Below, in pieces: positions 9,384 through 19,216 of a stretch of DNA of 64,000 bases. Both the position numbers and the translations under genes were made by a program. The notes under the pieces were generated by a model. The model saw nothing but the letters and a program-made list of their open reading frames with translations. It was not told the origin of the DNA and did not search any database. Within the stretch, counting starts at the first letter, position 1. Each line of letters opens with the position of its first letter. This DNA is from an uncultured Pseudomonadota bacterium (GTDB lineage Bacteria; Pseudomonadota; Gammaproteobacteria; Ga0077536): contig CACJXQ010000003.1 of assembly GCA_902597385.1 (NCBI GenBank), positions 53,006 to 117,005 of the forward strand, in the 5' to 3' direction.

Positions 9384-11135
9384 CTAAACGCTCCCAAGCG
9401 TGTTCTTGATCAATTCAGCACGGTCGTTCAATGCAACAGGTAGCCGGTCACCAAAAATCGAAAAATATTCCTTAATATCTTCAATCTCTTTCTTCCATGA
9501 TTTTTTATCAACAGCTAATAAGGACTCAGTAGCACCTGGCTGAAGATTCAATCCATCCAAGTTCAACTCCTCGGATTTTGGAAGATATCCAATCGCAGAT
9601 TCCGTTCCTTCTGCTTTTCCATCGGACTTGGCTAAAATCCATTCTAATACCCTAATATTCTCTCCAAAGCCGGGCCACAAAAACTTACCATCCGCCCCCT
9701 TCCGAAACCAGTTTACATGAAAAATAGGTGGCAGATTATCCGACCGAGAGGCAAAACTGAGCCAGTGTGCCCAGTAATCACCAAAATTGTAACCACAAAA
9801 AGGCTTCATCGCCATCGGATCCCTTCGAACCTTCCCTACTTGTCCAGCTGCCGCTGCTGTTGTCTCAGAGGCCATCGAGGCTCCAGCGAAGACGCCATGC
9901 TCCCAGTCATAGGTCTGAAAGACAAGTGGAGTCACGTTAGAACGTCTTCCTCCGAACACTATAGCGGATATTGGCACCCCACTTGGAGAGTTACCTTCTT
10001 TCGAAAAACTCGGGCATTGCGAGGCAGGAACCGTAAAACGAGCATTAGGATGCGCAGCAAGGTCCCCCGAGGTTGGATCAAATTTATTGCCCTTCCAATC
10101 AACTAAAGTATTAGGCCGAGTTAAATCGTGCCCCTCCCACCAAGGCTCTTGCTCAGACGTCAGGGCAACGTTCGTATAAATTGTGTTTTTCCCGAGGGTA
10201 TTCATACAATTCGGGTTTGTAGCGGAGCTTGTACCTGGAACAACACCGAAGAAACCTGCTTCCGGATTTATTGCTCTAAGCTGGCCAGAGTCATCTAAAT
10301 GCAACCAAGCAATATCATCGCCTACAGTCCAAATTTTCCAATCCTCGAACCCTTTTGGTGGAACGAGCATTGCCAAGTTAGTTTTACCGCAAGCAGAAGG
10401 AAACGCCGCAGCAATATATTTAGTCTCTCCCTGTGGCGGTTGGATACCCAAGATCAACATGTGTTCGGCTAACCATCCCTCTTGCTTAGCCGTCTCACTA
10501 GCTAGTCGTAAAGCGTGGCATTTTTTTCCAAGCAAAGCGTTGCCACCGTACCCAGAGCCAAAACTCTTTATAGTTTGCTCTTCTGGGAAATGCATTATAA
10601 ACCTTCTAGAAGGATCTAGTTCGCCAATAGAGTGAAGGCCTTTGACGAAGCTAGAACTACTATTAATTTTGGCAAGTGCAGCGTCTCCAATTTTTGACAT
10701 TATTCCCATGTTAAGCACGACATAAGGGCTGTCAGTAATCTCAACCCCTGCTCGAGCGTAGGGGGAACCAACAGGCCCCATTAAATAAGGGATCACATAC
10801 ATTGTTCTCCCCTTCATACTCCTCTCAAAAAGAGTATCGATCTTGGCATGCGCTTCAACTGGATTCATCCAGTTATTATTTGGGCCAGCATCATCCTCCA
10901 ATCTACTACAAATGAATGTAAGCTGTTCCACTCTTGCCACGTCATTAGGGTCTGATCTGTGTAAAAAACAATTTGGATGAGTTTTCTCATTTAGTTCCAA
11001 CAGATCGCCGGTTTTTAACATTTCCGCTATCAAGACCTTTCTTTCTTCTTCGCTACCATCACACCAATATATTTTTTCTGGCGCCACCAATTTGGCTACT
11101 TCAGTTACCCAACTTTCTAAATCTTTTTTACTCAT
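9384..11135 (-). CDS. pckG: Phosphoenolpyruvate carboxykinase, GTP-dependent
   Basis: A 583-residue enzyme of the GTP class (about 600 residues). It shows the nucleotide-binding FPSACGKTNLAM with the reactive cysteine of the P-loop (about 255-265), the metal/nucleotide motif WTVGDDIAWLH, and the RKGADGKFLWPGFGEN segment near the C-terminus. It converts oxaloacetate to PEP for gluconeogenesis. Placement between phaR and the phasin gene suits an organism that grows on acetate or other C2/lipid carbon, together with acs. The first five residues run straight into the domain, and the ATG is preceded by AGG-rich DNA. Confidence 0.96.
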   Translation of the reverse strand: MSKKDLESWVTEVAKLVAPEKIYWCDGSEEERKVLIAEMLKTGDLLELNEKTHPNCFLHRSDPNDVARVEQLTFICSRLEDDAGPNNNWMNPVEAHAKIDTLFERSMKGRTMYVIPYLMGPVGSPYARAGVEITDSPYVVLNMGIMSKIGDAALAKINSSSSFVKGLHSIGELDPSRRFIMHFPEEQTIKSFGSGYGGNALLGKKCHALRLASETAKQEGWLAEHMLILGIQPPQGETKYIAAAFPSACGKTNLAMLVPPKGFEDWKIWTVGDDIAWLHLDDSGQLRAINPEAGFFGVVPGTSSATNPNCMNTLGKNTIYTNVALTSEQEPWWEGHDLTRPNTLVDWKGNKFDPTSGDLAAHPNARFTVPASQCPSFSKEGNSPSGVPISAIVFGGRRSNVTPLVFQTYDWEHGVFAGASMASETTAAAAGQVGKVRRDPMAMKPFCGYNFGDYWAHWLSFASRSDNLPPIFHVNWFRKGADGKFLWPGFGENIRVLEWILAKSDGKAEGTESAIGYLPKSEELNLDGLNLQPGATESLLAVDKKSWKKEIEDIKEYFSIFGDRLPVALNDRAELIKNTLGSV

Positions 11136-11349
11136 AAAAACGTCTATAGGCCTCCTATTAAGCCTCTAATACTTTGTCAAAAAATGTGATAAATAGTTCC
11201 GAATATAGAAGAAAAACGACTTTTCGATATTTTCGAGGGATTCGGAAAAATCTAAGTAAGTCGCAATTATAAGGCTTGTTTCAATTATGTCTAAAAAAAA
11301 ATAAGAGATCGGAAAAAAAACCTTGAAATAAACGTCTGAAATAGTTATG

Positions 11350-11374
11350 CTGCATTGCAATATACTGCATCGCA
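11350..11374 (+). promoter_or_regulatory. Tandem CTGCATYGCA repeats before the phasin gene, candidate PhaR operator
   Basis: CTGCATTGCA (11350-11359) and CTGCATCGCA (11365-11374) are direct repeats 15 bases apart, ending just before the ribosome site of the phasin gene. TGC-rich sites in front of phasin genes are the known PhaR targets in other proteobacteria (established for the family), so this is a good operator candidate; binding here is inferred. Confidence 0.55.
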
Positions 11375-11390
11375 CAAAAGGAGAACTGTC

Positions 11391-11801
11391 GTGGAAAATA
11401 CTTTACACAAAGAATGGTCGACCATAACTCAGGACGCCTTCAAGGCCTCGAAAGAATTGGAAGATATCAACACAAAGGCCTTGGATAAGGTCACCGAGAA
11501 CCAGATAAACCTCTCTAACGCTTTCTTAGAAGCGAACACCAAATTTTTTGAAAACTTGTCGGCAAGCAAGAAGTATCCTGATTTATTAGCTAATCATAAC
11601 GAACTTTTAACTACGTATTCTGAAGTTTTTTCAAAAGCTACGACTAGCGCCGGGGATTTAGTAGCAGCTGTCAAGAATGATTATGAAGATTGGATAAAAA
11701 GAGGAATTGAAAAATCTACAAGCAATGAGTTGTTCCGTAATTTTATGCCTGCTAAAGAAACAACCGCCAAGAAGAATGGATATAAAAAGGATACGAAATA
11801 A
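11391..11801 (+). CDS. phaP: Phasin family protein
   Basis: The likely start is the GTG at 11391, seven bases after an AAGGAG ribosome site; the ORF-track Met at 11355 lies inside the operator repeats and has no site. The 136-residue product is a helical protein (ENTLHKEWSTI...KVTENQINLSNAFLEANTKFFENL) with the phasin-type pattern and a Lys-rich tail. Phasins coat PHA granules and limit their size. The gene stands alone between pckG and phaC, with candidate PhaR operators in front and a hairpin terminator behind. Sequence similarity within phasins is low, so the call leans on length, helical character and neighbours. Confidence 0.8.
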   Translation: MENTLHKEWSTITQDAFKASKELEDINTKALDKVTENQINLSNAFLEANTKFFENLSASKKYPDLLANHNELLTTYSEVFSKATTSAGDLVAAVKNDYEDWIKRGIEKSTSNELFRNFMPAKETTAKKNGYKKDTK

Positions 11802-11827
11802 TAAATAATTATTTATTTTGCTTTTGG

Positions 11828-11872
11828 AGTCCCTGTCTTTGCTTCTAGCTTCTTCAAAGAAAGGCAGGGACT
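11828..11872. terminator. Bidirectional hairpin between phasin gene and phaC
   Basis: AGTCCCTGTCTTT and AAAGGCAGGGACT form a 13-pair stem (one G-T pair) with a 19-base loop, placed between two convergent genes and followed by no long T-run. It probably ends transcription from one or both sides. Confidence 0.6.
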
Positions 11873-11888
11873 AAGGGGATTTCGATTA

Positions 11889-12920
11889 CTAATGTTGAGC
11901 ATCAAGCCAAGTAGCTATCACTCCCCCAGTAGAGCGACCAGCGGATTTGCCAACATAAAGGCCCACGTGGCCACAATCCATTTCGATCTCACTGTAATCA
12001 GGATGGGTTATAAGCCGTGCGAGCGCCTTTGACGATTCGATAGGGACGATGTGATCATTACTTGCGAAGATATTTAAGATCGGGGCTCTAATATCACTTG
12101 GTTCCACATGCAAGCCATTCAAAAATAGAGTCTTCTCCACTAAGGCGTTCTTTTGATAAAAAGTGGAGACAAATTCCATTAAAGCACTAGAACTAATGGC
12201 TGGGGAGTCAAAAATCCATTTCTCCATCTTTAAAAAATTTTGTACATAGGCAAGATCATGTCCATTTTCGATGAGATCAAAATATTTCTTTTGCAAAAGC
12301 TTATAAGGCTTAAGAAACAAAAAGAAAAAATTCAGCATTCTCCCATCGATTGTTTTGGGGAATTTTTCGAAAACTTTAAGATCTACATGCCTAATAAGGG
12401 CACTTAGTCTATCCTTTTCACTGTGAAAATCAATTGGGGTTGCCGTTGTTATCAAAGAGGAGATCTTTTCTGGAAATAGGCTCGCATAACAGACTGCAAA
12501 GGTTCCCCCTTGGCATAATCCGATAACATCTATTGCCTCTTTCGGAGAGACACCCCGAATATAGTCCACAGCGCTACCAAGGTAATCTATAATGTAGGTT
12601 GATAATTCAACTTCCGCATCGTTATCTCCAGGGTCACCCCAGTCTATAAGGTAGACAGGAAAACCAAAATCACAAAGCTCCTTTATTAAAGATCTTTCGG
12701 ACGATAGATCTGCGATTTCAGGTCGATTAACCAATGAGTAGACTAGCAGTATAGGACGATTATTTTTGGTTGCACCAGTACTTTCGTACTTGTACAAAAC
12801 CATCTCATCCTTTTGAAATTCCACTGTTCTGCGACTTAACCCAATTTTGATTGGCCCCGACCTATCAATATTTTTTAGTAGGGCTTTTAATTTGGAGTGA
12901 GAGTTTCTGGACTCTTTCAT
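11889..12920 (-). CDS. phaC: Class III polyhydroxyalkanoate synthase subunit PhaC
   Basis: A 343-residue alpha/beta-hydrolase-fold synthase, the size of the short class III PhaC (about 355 residues), not the ~590-residue class I type. The catalytic triad is visible: Cys in the lipase-like box GLCQGG (about 148), Asp in FASNDHIVP (about 288), and His in DCGHVGLY (about 318). It polymerises hydroxyacyl-CoA into PHA together with PhaE. It is 66 bases downstream of phaE on the same strand. Confidence 0.93.
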   Translation of the reverse strand: MKESRNSHSKLKALLKNIDRSGPIKIGLSRRTVEFQKDEMVLYKYESTGATKNNRPILLVYSLVNRPEIADLSSERSLIKELCDFGFPVYLIDWGDPGDNDAEVELSTYIIDYLGSAVDYIRGVSPKEAIDVIGLCQGGTFAVCYASLFPEKISSLITTATPIDFHSEKDRLSALIRHVDLKVFEKFPKTIDGRMLNFFFLFLKPYKLLQKKYFDLIENGHDLAYVQNFLKMEKWIFDSPAISSSALMEFVSTFYQKNALVEKTLFLNGLHVEPSDIRAPILNIFASNDHIVPIESSKALARLITHPDYSEIEMDCGHVGLYVGKSAGRSTGGVIATWLDAQH

Positions 12921-12986
12921 AAATATTAACGAATAAAGGGATTAAATTTCATGGTTTTTAGAGACAATTAAATATACTTTTAAAGG

Positions 12987-13508
12987 TTACATCTCTTTTG
13001 ATAGATGAGAAATGCAAGAATTAGACAGCTTTCCGAAATCTTTCGAGAATTCCGCCGTTAAAATCCACTCAGTATGAGCATCATCAGCACACTCTATCCA
13101 TTTTGCAAATACCTCTTTAGTGTCCAAACTATCACAATGCATGGTTTTCATTCGAAGGTTCTCTAAGGCAATAGAAATTGTATTTAGTGAGCCAGCGAGG
13201 AGACGTAGATAGGCTGCCACTAGGGGATCGCTAGATGAATCCGTTTCGCCTAATTTTTTATCTTCAAGATTCAGAGTCTCCCCAAGAGTTTTTAGCAGAG
13301 AGTAGGAGGGAAACATCAATTCCGCAAAACCATTTTTCTCGATAATGTCAAACCACTTTCTTTCAAAGACTCTTGTATCTTTATTAGTCCGTTCTTGATC
13401 TTCCTTAAAAAGGATTTTCAATACATTAGCTAATTCCTGCCACTGCTCGACAAGTAAGTCACCTACATATTTTTCTAGCTGATCTTTATGCTTCCTACTT
13501 ACGGTCAT
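12987..13508 (-). CDS. phaE: PhaE-like subunit of class III PHA synthase
   Basis: A 173-residue mostly helical protein placed directly upstream of phaC, with a C-terminal segment (ECADDAHTEWILTAEFSKDFGKLSNSCI) resembling the conserved end of PhaE. PhaE partners PhaC in class III synthases. Characterised PhaE proteins are roughly twice as long, so this is a short form lacking much of the N-terminal region. The identification rests on position plus the C-terminal pattern. It follows acs by 30 bases, so acs-phaE-phaC may be one operon. Confidence 0.7.
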   Translation of the reverse strand: MTVSRKHKDQLEKYVGDLLVEQWQELANVLKILFKEDQERTNKDTRVFERKWFDIIEKNGFAELMFPSYSLLKTLGETLNLEDKKLGETDSSSDPLVAAYLRLLAGSLNTISIALENLRMKTMHCDSLDTKEVFAKWIECADDAHTEWILTAEFSKDFGKLSNSCISHLSKEM

Positions 13509-13538
13509 TGTCTTCGGAGAAACGCAGTTCTAGAGTCT

Positions 13539-15479
13539 TTATAGTGATTGCAGGTAACTTTTTTTAAGCTCTTCAACAACCGACGGATCTGCTAGGGTAG
13601 TAGTATCTCCCAGATTCTCCAACTCATTTGCAGCGATTTTCCTTAAGATTCTCCTCATGATTTTTCCTGACCTTGTTTTAGGTAATCCTGGCGCCCACTG
13701 TATCTTGTCGGGGTTAGCAATAGGTCCTATCTCCTTTCTGACTAAATCAACCAACTCTTTCCGTAGATTTTCTGACGGTTGAATCCCATTCATTAAGGTC
13801 ACGTATGCATATATTCCTTGGCCTTTTATATCATGAGGGTAACCTACCACTGCCGCTTCTGAAACGTTTTCATGCAGGACTAGCGCGCTCTCTACCTCTG
13901 CAGTTCCCAACCTATGGCCAGATACATTAATCACGTCATCCACTCTGCCAGTAATCCAGTAATAACCATCACCATCTCGACGGGCTCCATCACCAGTAAA
14001 GTAGTATCCTGGATAGGTGCTGAAATAAGTCTCTTTAAAACGTTTGTGATCACCAAAAACAGTACGCATTTGACCAGGCCAAGATTTCTTGATCACCAGA
14101 GAACCCTCACCCTGGCCCTCTATTTCTTGGCCATCTCCATCCAACAAGGCTAGAACGACACCGAAAAATGGGAGAGTAGCGGATCCCGGTTTTAATGCTC
14201 TAGCGCCAGGAAGTGGAGTTATCATGATTCCACCCGTTTCAGTTTGCCACCAAGTATCGACAATCGGGCACCGTTCTTCACCAACAACTCTATAATACCA
14301 CTCCCATGCTTCCGGATTTATAGGCTCCCCTACCGTACCTAGAACTCTCAAGCTACTTCTGCTGGATGATGTGACGAATTCATCTCCTTGTCCCATCAAA
14401 GCTCTCAGGGCCGTAGGCGCAGTGTAAAATATATTTACCTGGTGTTTATCAACGACTTCCCACATTCGGCTGGCCGTTGGATAATTTGGAAGTCCTTCGA
14501 ACATAAGCGTCGTAGCCCCATTTGCCAACGGGCCATAGACAATATAAGAGTGTCCAGTAACCCATCCCACATCAGCAGTACACCAATAAATCTCTCCTGG
14601 TTGGTAATCAAATACGTAGTGATGGCTCATTGCCGCATGAAGCAAATAACCTCCTGTTGTGTGTAACACCCCCTTGGGCTTCCCAGTGGAACCAGAGGTA
14701 TAAAGAATGAATAACGGATCTTCTGCCGAACACTCCTCCGCTGGACAATCCAACTCGGCCGCCACGATACATTCATGGTACCAAACATCCCTCCCTTTGA
14801 CCCAATCAATCTTTCCGCCCGTTCGCTCTAAAACGAAAACAGTGTTAACGTCGGGACAGTTTTTCAGAGCATCGTCTGCGTTCTGCTTAAGGGGTATTTT
14901 TTTCCCACCTCTTACTCCTTCATCCGCAGTAATCAAGGCAGTACATTTCGAGTCCAAAATTCTGTCTTTCAATGCATCGGGGGAAAATCCTCCAAACACT
15001 ATAGAATGAACCGCACCAATTCTGGCACATGCCAGCATAGCCACCGCGGCCTCGGGCACCATTGGCATGTATATGGACACCCTATCACCTTTTTTAACAC
15101 CTCTTGATTTCATCGCATTGGCAAAACGACAAACTTCCTCATGTAACTCTCGATAGGTTATTTTTCGGTCCTCAGAGGGATCGTCTCCCTCCCACAAAAT
15201 AGCAATTTGATTCTCTTTTTCAGGCAAATGTCGATCTATACAATTTGAGGAAGCGTTCAATTTTGCTCCATCAAACCACGAAATTTCTGCGCTGTTAAAA
15301 TCAAAAGAAGAAACTGTTTCCCAAGGTTTACTCCAAGTAATGAATTTCCTCGCGTACTCCGCCCAAAACACGTCAGGATTATTTACCGAAGATTCATACA
15401 TTTCTCTATATTTACGGTCACTCACATGCGAGTTAGAGAACCTGTTTTGGTCAACCGGATAAACCTTTTCATCTTTCAT
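13539..15479 (-). CDS. acs: Acetyl-CoA synthetase
   Basis: A 646-residue AMP-forming ligase of the usual Acs length. It shows the nucleotide motif [14 protein letters not shown], the WWQTETGG motif, the hinge [20 protein letters not shown] and the C-terminal catalytic lysine in [15 protein letters not shown], the site of Pat/CobB acetylation control in other bacteria. It makes acetyl-CoA from acetate. Transcribed toward phaE and phaC, it would feed PHA synthesis and, through the TCA cycle and pckG, gluconeogenesis. Confidence 0.96.
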   Translation of the reverse strand: MKDEKVYPVDQNRFSNSHVSDRKYREMYESSVNNPDVFWAEYARKFITWSKPWETVSSFDFNSAEISWFDGAKLNASSNCIDRHLPEKENQIAILWEGDDPSEDRKITYRELHEEVCRFANAMKSRGVKKGDRVSIYMPMVPEAAVAMLACARIGAVHSIVFGGFSPDALKDRILDSKCTALITADEGVRGGKKIPLKQNADDALKNCPDVNTVFVLERTGGKIDWVKGRDVWYHECIVAAELDCPAEECSAEDPLFILYTSGSTGKPKGVLHTTGGYLLHAAMSHHYVFDYQPGEIYWCTADVGWVTGHSYIVYGPLANGATTLMFEGLPNYPTASRMWEVVDKHQVNIFYTAPTALRALMGQGDEFVTSSSRSSLRVLGTVGEPINPEAWEWYYRVVGEERCPIVDTWWQTETGGIMITPLPGARALKPGSATLPFFGVVLALLDGDGQEIEGQGEGSLVIKKSWPGQMRTVFGDHKRFKETYFSTYPGYYFTGDGARRDGDGYYWITGRVDDVINVSGHRLGTAEVESALVLHENVSEAAVVGYPHDIKGQGIYAYVTLMNGIQPSENLRKELVDLVRKEIGPIANPDKIQWAPGLPKTRSGKIMRRILRKIAANELENLGDTTTLADPSVVEELKKSYLQSL

Positions 15480-15671
15480 GCAATGTTCCCTTCTTAATTT
15501 ATTGGTTTGAAGTTTCCCCGTTATAATCTATCCATAAATGCCTGCATAGTCGAAACAAAGAAAAAATAATCAAAATGTTCTACACTCATTCTCAGATATC
15601 TGAAATTTTCCTACAATATATCATGAACCTAATTTTTCTATAGAATCAGTTTCTCAAAGTGGCAAAATAAA

Positions 15672-16682
15672 ATGAACAGTGAATTTGGCGAATACAAAAA
15701 AGAGCTACAATTTGCTCTGGAATCAGTCCGATTAGCAAGCAAAGCAACTTCTAAAATTCAAAAATCCCTAAAAAAGGGGGATATAGAAAAGAAAACAGAT
15801 TCTAGCCCCGTCACTATCGCAGACTATGCAGCCCAAGCCATAGTCAATAAGCACCTTTTTCAATCTTTAGGTGACGATCAAAAAATGGTGGCCGAAGAGG
15901 ACTCAAGTAACCTGAAAAAATCGACTAACTCAGAGCTACTTGGTGAAATTGTCCGCAAAGTAAAGGAGGTCATAAATGTTTCTGACTCATCTGAGATATT
16001 AGATCTCATTGACAAAGGGAACCATGATGCTTCTTCAGACAGATATTGGACTCTGGATCCTATTGATGGAACAAAAGGATTTATTAGAGGAGAACAATAT
16101 GCCATCTCTTTAGCGCTAATTGAAAATGGGGAAGTCATTTTAGGTGTATTGGGTTGCCCTAATTTATCTTCTAACCATATGAAACCTTTCGGATCTGGAG
16201 ACGACGAGGGTACTATTTATTTTTCGGTAAAAGGGAAAGGATCTTGGTCAGGCCCAACACATGGCCTTATTAAAAAAGATAGGTTAAGGATTAGTGATAA
16301 AATCACAGCCGATGAATGCCGCGCTTGCGAGTCAGTAGAATCCTCCCACTCGAGATTCAGCTATAGCAGCCGTATTTTCGATAAATTGGATATATCTTTA
16401 CCACCCTTGAGATTAGATTCACAATGCAAATATGCAGTAGTCGCAAGGGGACAAGCTGAAATCTACTTAAGGATTCCCACCGACTATCATTACGAAGAAA
16501 AGATTTGGGACCACGCAGCTGGTTCTATAATCGCGCAAGAAGCAGGAGCCACGGTAACGGATATCAAAGGGGAACAACTAGATTTCAGAATGGGGAAAAC
16601 TCTGAAGAAAAACCAAGGCATTGCTTGTACTATACCTCCTATTCATAACAAATTGCTTGAGGCTATAGGCAGCACCTTATGA
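15672..16682 (+). CDS. 3'(2'),5'-bisphosphate nucleotidase (inositol-monophosphatase superfamily)
   Basis: A 336-residue metal-dependent phosphatase. Motifs seen are the metal-binding Glu pair AEEDSS (about 75), DPIDGTKGFIRG (about 128-140) and the C-terminal WDHAAG. The GTKGFIRGEQYA segment and the length fit the HAL2-like enzymes that dephosphorylate PAP/PAPS, longer than the ~250-residue E. coli CysQ. The reaction recycles the by-product of sulfate assimilation and is sensitive to lithium in characterised members. It stands alone, 193 bases from acs in a divergent arrangement, so the control region is shared. Confidence 0.85.
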   Translation: MNSEFGEYKKELQFALESVRLASKATSKIQKSLKKGDIEKKTDSSPVTIADYAAQAIVNKHLFQSLGDDQKMVAEEDSSNLKKSTNSELLGEIVRKVKEVINVSDSSEILDLIDKGNHDASSDRYWTLDPIDGTKGFIRGEQYAISLALIENGEVILGVLGCPNLSSNHMKPFGSGDDEGTIYFSVKGKGSWSGPTHGLIKKDRLRISDKITADECRACESVESSHSRFSYSSRIFDKLDISLPPLRLDSQCKYAVVARGQAEIYLRIPTDYHYEEKIWDHAAGSIIAQEAGATVTDIKGEQLDFRMGKTLKKNQGIACTIPPIHNKLLEAIGSTL

Positions 16683-16784
16683 AAACCAAGAAAAGCTATT
16701 CATGGGCTATGAGAAACTCTCTAGCCGCGGTATAGTGAGGTTCATTTCTATGTTTATAAAAAATTAAAAAGGGGGATTTAAATA

Positions 16785-17198
16785 ATGAGCATTACGGCAA
16801 CCGCCTTAATCGGTTTAGTTATATGGACAATTGTCCTTGCCTTCGTGGTGATAGGAAAAAGACTATCGTCGGTTATCGGCGGAGAAAAAGATATACATAC
16901 CTTTCAACCGGATGGAAAAGACGTAGGAGATTTTGGACTCAGAGCCACACGTGCTCACCTCAACTCGCTAGAAGTTCTTCCACTAGCTGCAGGCATTATG
17001 CTACTTGCAATCGCTACCGATAATACTGCTATCACAGATGGTCTGGCTATGGCTTTTCTTTACTGCCGGGTAATTCAATCGGTGATTCATCTAATCTCTG
17101 TATCTAAAATGATGGTACTTTTAAGAGCTACCTTTTTTAGTGTGCAATTTGTGTTCTTAATTATTTGGGCTCTGGCCTTGTGTAACGTCACCGGCTAA
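16785..17198 (+). CDS. MAPEG family membrane protein
   Basis: A 137-residue protein with about four predicted membrane helices (residues 4-24, 60-80, 84-100 and 113-134) and the MAPEG signature RATRAHLNSLEVLPL. The family includes membrane glutathione S-transferases and related proteins, and bacterial members are mostly uncharacterised. Good ribosome site (AAGGGGG). It ends 10 bases before a strong hairpin. Confidence 0.82.
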   Translation: MSITATALIGLVIWTIVLAFVVIGKRLSSVIGGEKDIHTFQPDGKDVGDFGLRATRAHLNSLEVLPLAAGIMLLAIATDNTAITDGLAMAFLYCRVIQSVIHLISVSKMMVLLRATFFSVQFVFLIIWALALCNVTG

Positions 17199-17207
17199 GT
17201 CTTCCGG

Positions 17208-17243
17208 AATCACTAAGAGGCTAGTATGAGCCTCTTAGTGATT
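17208..17243. terminator. Strong hairpin after MAPEG gene
   Basis: A perfect 15-pair stem (AATCACTAAGAGGCT and its complement) around the 6-base loop AGTATG. No T-run follows directly, but position and stability make it a likely terminator. Confidence 0.65.
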
Positions 17244-17341
17244 ACTTAAAAAGTAATCTTGTATATTGGCTTTTTAAGAAAATCTCGTCTTTGGTTACGA
17301 AAAGCGGTGACCAAAAGGTATATTAACGAGGAAAAACTCTA

Positions 17342-18268
17342 ATGGCTTTTACCGCTGACTTCGAGAAATTTAAATTCGAAACCGACACTTTCGTAGGAAA
17401 AAGGGTCCTGATTACTGGTTCTGGCAAAGATGGAGGTATCGGACAAGCACTCGCCTTAGCTGCAGCGGCCAATGGTGCAAGAGCCGTAGGAATCCATTTT
17501 CATAGTAGTTATAGAGACGGATTCGATATGGTCTCTGCTATGCGGGAGAAAGGATTAAATATATTCGCCATGCAGGCAGATGTGACAAACACAAGGGACC
17601 TATGGGCCTCAAGAAGTTTTGTAAAAGAGCAGCTAGAGGGACAAGGACCAGACATTTTAATCTGTAATTCTGGACTTACAGAAGGAGGATATAGGTTTGG
17701 GAAAGCGCTACCCATAATTGATGAGGAATCTCGCCGAGAGCGAAGGGCAAGAGTCCGAAGAGATTTTATAGAAAGACTTGAAGAGTCAAAGCTAGTGATG
17801 GAAACAAAAATTGATGGCTTCATGTACATGACGCATCTTTGGGCTGGAGAAGCTGTATATCACAAACAACCACTGCATTTAATTTATATAAGTTCTATGC
17901 AGGCTATCGAACCAGGTCGTGCAGTACCAGGCTACGCTCTAGCCAATTGGGCTGTTCTTAAGCTACCCGAAATATTGAAAATTAATTTAGGTAAAGACAG
18001 CAATATGGTCGCGTCATCCTGCTTGATGTTACCCTTTATAAGAACAGGGATGACCGAAGAATATGCGGGAAATGAAAAAGTGTACGGACGTTGGCAGGCT
18101 AGAATGTTGGAGCCTTATGAGGCAGCCCAATCAATTACCAATCTGCTTGGAAGAAAAAGAGACGAACTGGACCTAGGTAATTTTAGGTTAGAGGTCGATG
18201 GAAACGCAGATAACCTTAATCTTTCATGGTCGAAAGTAGACCTTATTGTGTCTGAAACGAAGATTTAG
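17342..18268 (+). CDS. SDR-family protein with altered catalytic lysine position
   Basis: A 308-residue Rossmann-fold protein with the SDR cofactor motif TGSGKDGGIG (about residues 26-35) and a catalytic-type Ser in YISSMQ and Tyr in GYALAN. The usual YxxxK becomes YxxxN, so the lysine that lowers the tyrosine pKa is absent at its normal place. It resembles the reductase-like SDR proteins related to the ketoreductase domains of fatty-acid synthases, but its substrate is unknown. A good GAGG ribosome site precedes the ATG. It is followed 13 bases later by an EamA transporter gene. Confidence 0.75.
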   Translation: MAFTADFEKFKFETDTFVGKRVLITGSGKDGGIGQALALAAAANGARAVGIHFHSSYRDGFDMVSAMREKGLNIFAMQADVTNTRDLWASRSFVKEQLEGQGPDILICNSGLTEGGYRFGKALPIIDEESRRERRARVRRDFIERLEESKLVMETKIDGFMYMTHLWAGEAVYHKQPLHLIYISSMQAIEPGRAVPGYALANWAVLKLPEILKINLGKDSNMVASSCLMLPFIRTGMTEEYAGNEKVYGRWQARMLEPYEAAQSITNLLGRKRDELDLGNFRLEVDGNADNLNLSWSKVDLIVSETKI

Positions 18269-18281
18269 CTGAGAATACAAA

Positions 18282-19172
18282 GTGATCTCTCTAGCTAACG
18301 AGCGAGTTAAGCCCCTTATTGCTCTGGGTCTGATGACGGTTCTTTGGGGATGCGGCTGGACCGTACTCAAAATTGGCCTCATAGACGCCGAGCCATTCAA
18401 ATTCACAGCTTTAAGGATGTCCTTAAGTGCGATTTTTTTGCTACTCGTGCTAGCGTTCTCGGGCAGGCCTTTTCTCCCTACAAGAGTTCCAGAATTAATC
18501 ATTTTAGGAATTATACAGACTTCCTTGTTGTTCACTTTATCTACCTGTGCGGTAGATCAAGGTTCTTCAGGAAGAGTAGCATTCTTAGTGTATACCATGC
18601 CTTTCTTCACCCTAATTCTAGCTAGACTCCTCTTGGCAGAAAGGATAAGAGGGTTACAGTGGATAGCTATTTTCTTGGCTTTTTTGGGCCTTCTAGCAAT
18701 TCTGGAACCTTGGAAACAGTCGCTTACATCCGAAGGAGGCTTCTTAGGAGTGGCGGCGGGAGCAGTCTGGGCCATTAGCGTAATTATGGTAAAGAAAATT
18801 CAAGATAAAGAGCCAATAGATATGATATCCATGACTGCATGGCAAATGACTTTTGGAAGCGTACCTTTAATTTTTTTTGTATCGTTTGTCGATGAAAACC
18901 CAATAACGTGGTCCATTCGGTTTATTTTGGTTCTTGCATTTATCGCAATAGTAATAACAGGGCTTGGATGGTTGTTATGGGTTTATGCGCTAGAAAGGTT
19001 GGAGGCTGGCTCCGCAAGTCTCATCACGCTTGCAACCCCCGTCGTTGCTATCTCCACCTCTACCCTTCTTTTAAATGAAAATCCAAATAACACTGAAATT
19101 GCAGGAATGACTTTAATTACTGCCGCTCTTCTGTTTTTAGTTGTTCACGCAAATAGGGATGCTGACCCATAA
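18282..19172 (+). CDS. EamA/DMT-family transporter
   Basis: A 296-residue very hydrophobic protein with ten likely membrane helices arranged as two EamA repeats, the usual size for drug/metabolite exporters of the RhaT/YdcZ type. The start is a GTG. Members export amino acids, metabolites or toxic compounds; the cargo cannot be read from sequence. The 13-base gap suggests cotranscription with the SDR gene. Confidence 0.88.
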   Translation: MISLANERVKPLIALGLMTVLWGCGWTVLKIGLIDAEPFKFTALRMSLSAIFLLLVLAFSGRPFLPTRVPELIILGIIQTSLLFTLSTCAVDQGSSGRVAFLVYTMPFFTLILARLLLAERIRGLQWIAIFLAFLGLLAILEPWKQSLTSEGGFLGVAAGAVWAISVIMVKKIQDKEPIDMISMTAWQMTFGSVPLIFFVSFVDENPITWSIRFILVLAFIAIVITGLGWLLWVYALERLEAGSASLITLATPVVAISTSTLLLNENPNNTEIAGMTLITAALLFLVVHANRDADP

Positions 19173-19216
19173 ATGATTTCCACCAACAGTCTCAAAAGAG
19201 CCTGATGGAGAAAAAC

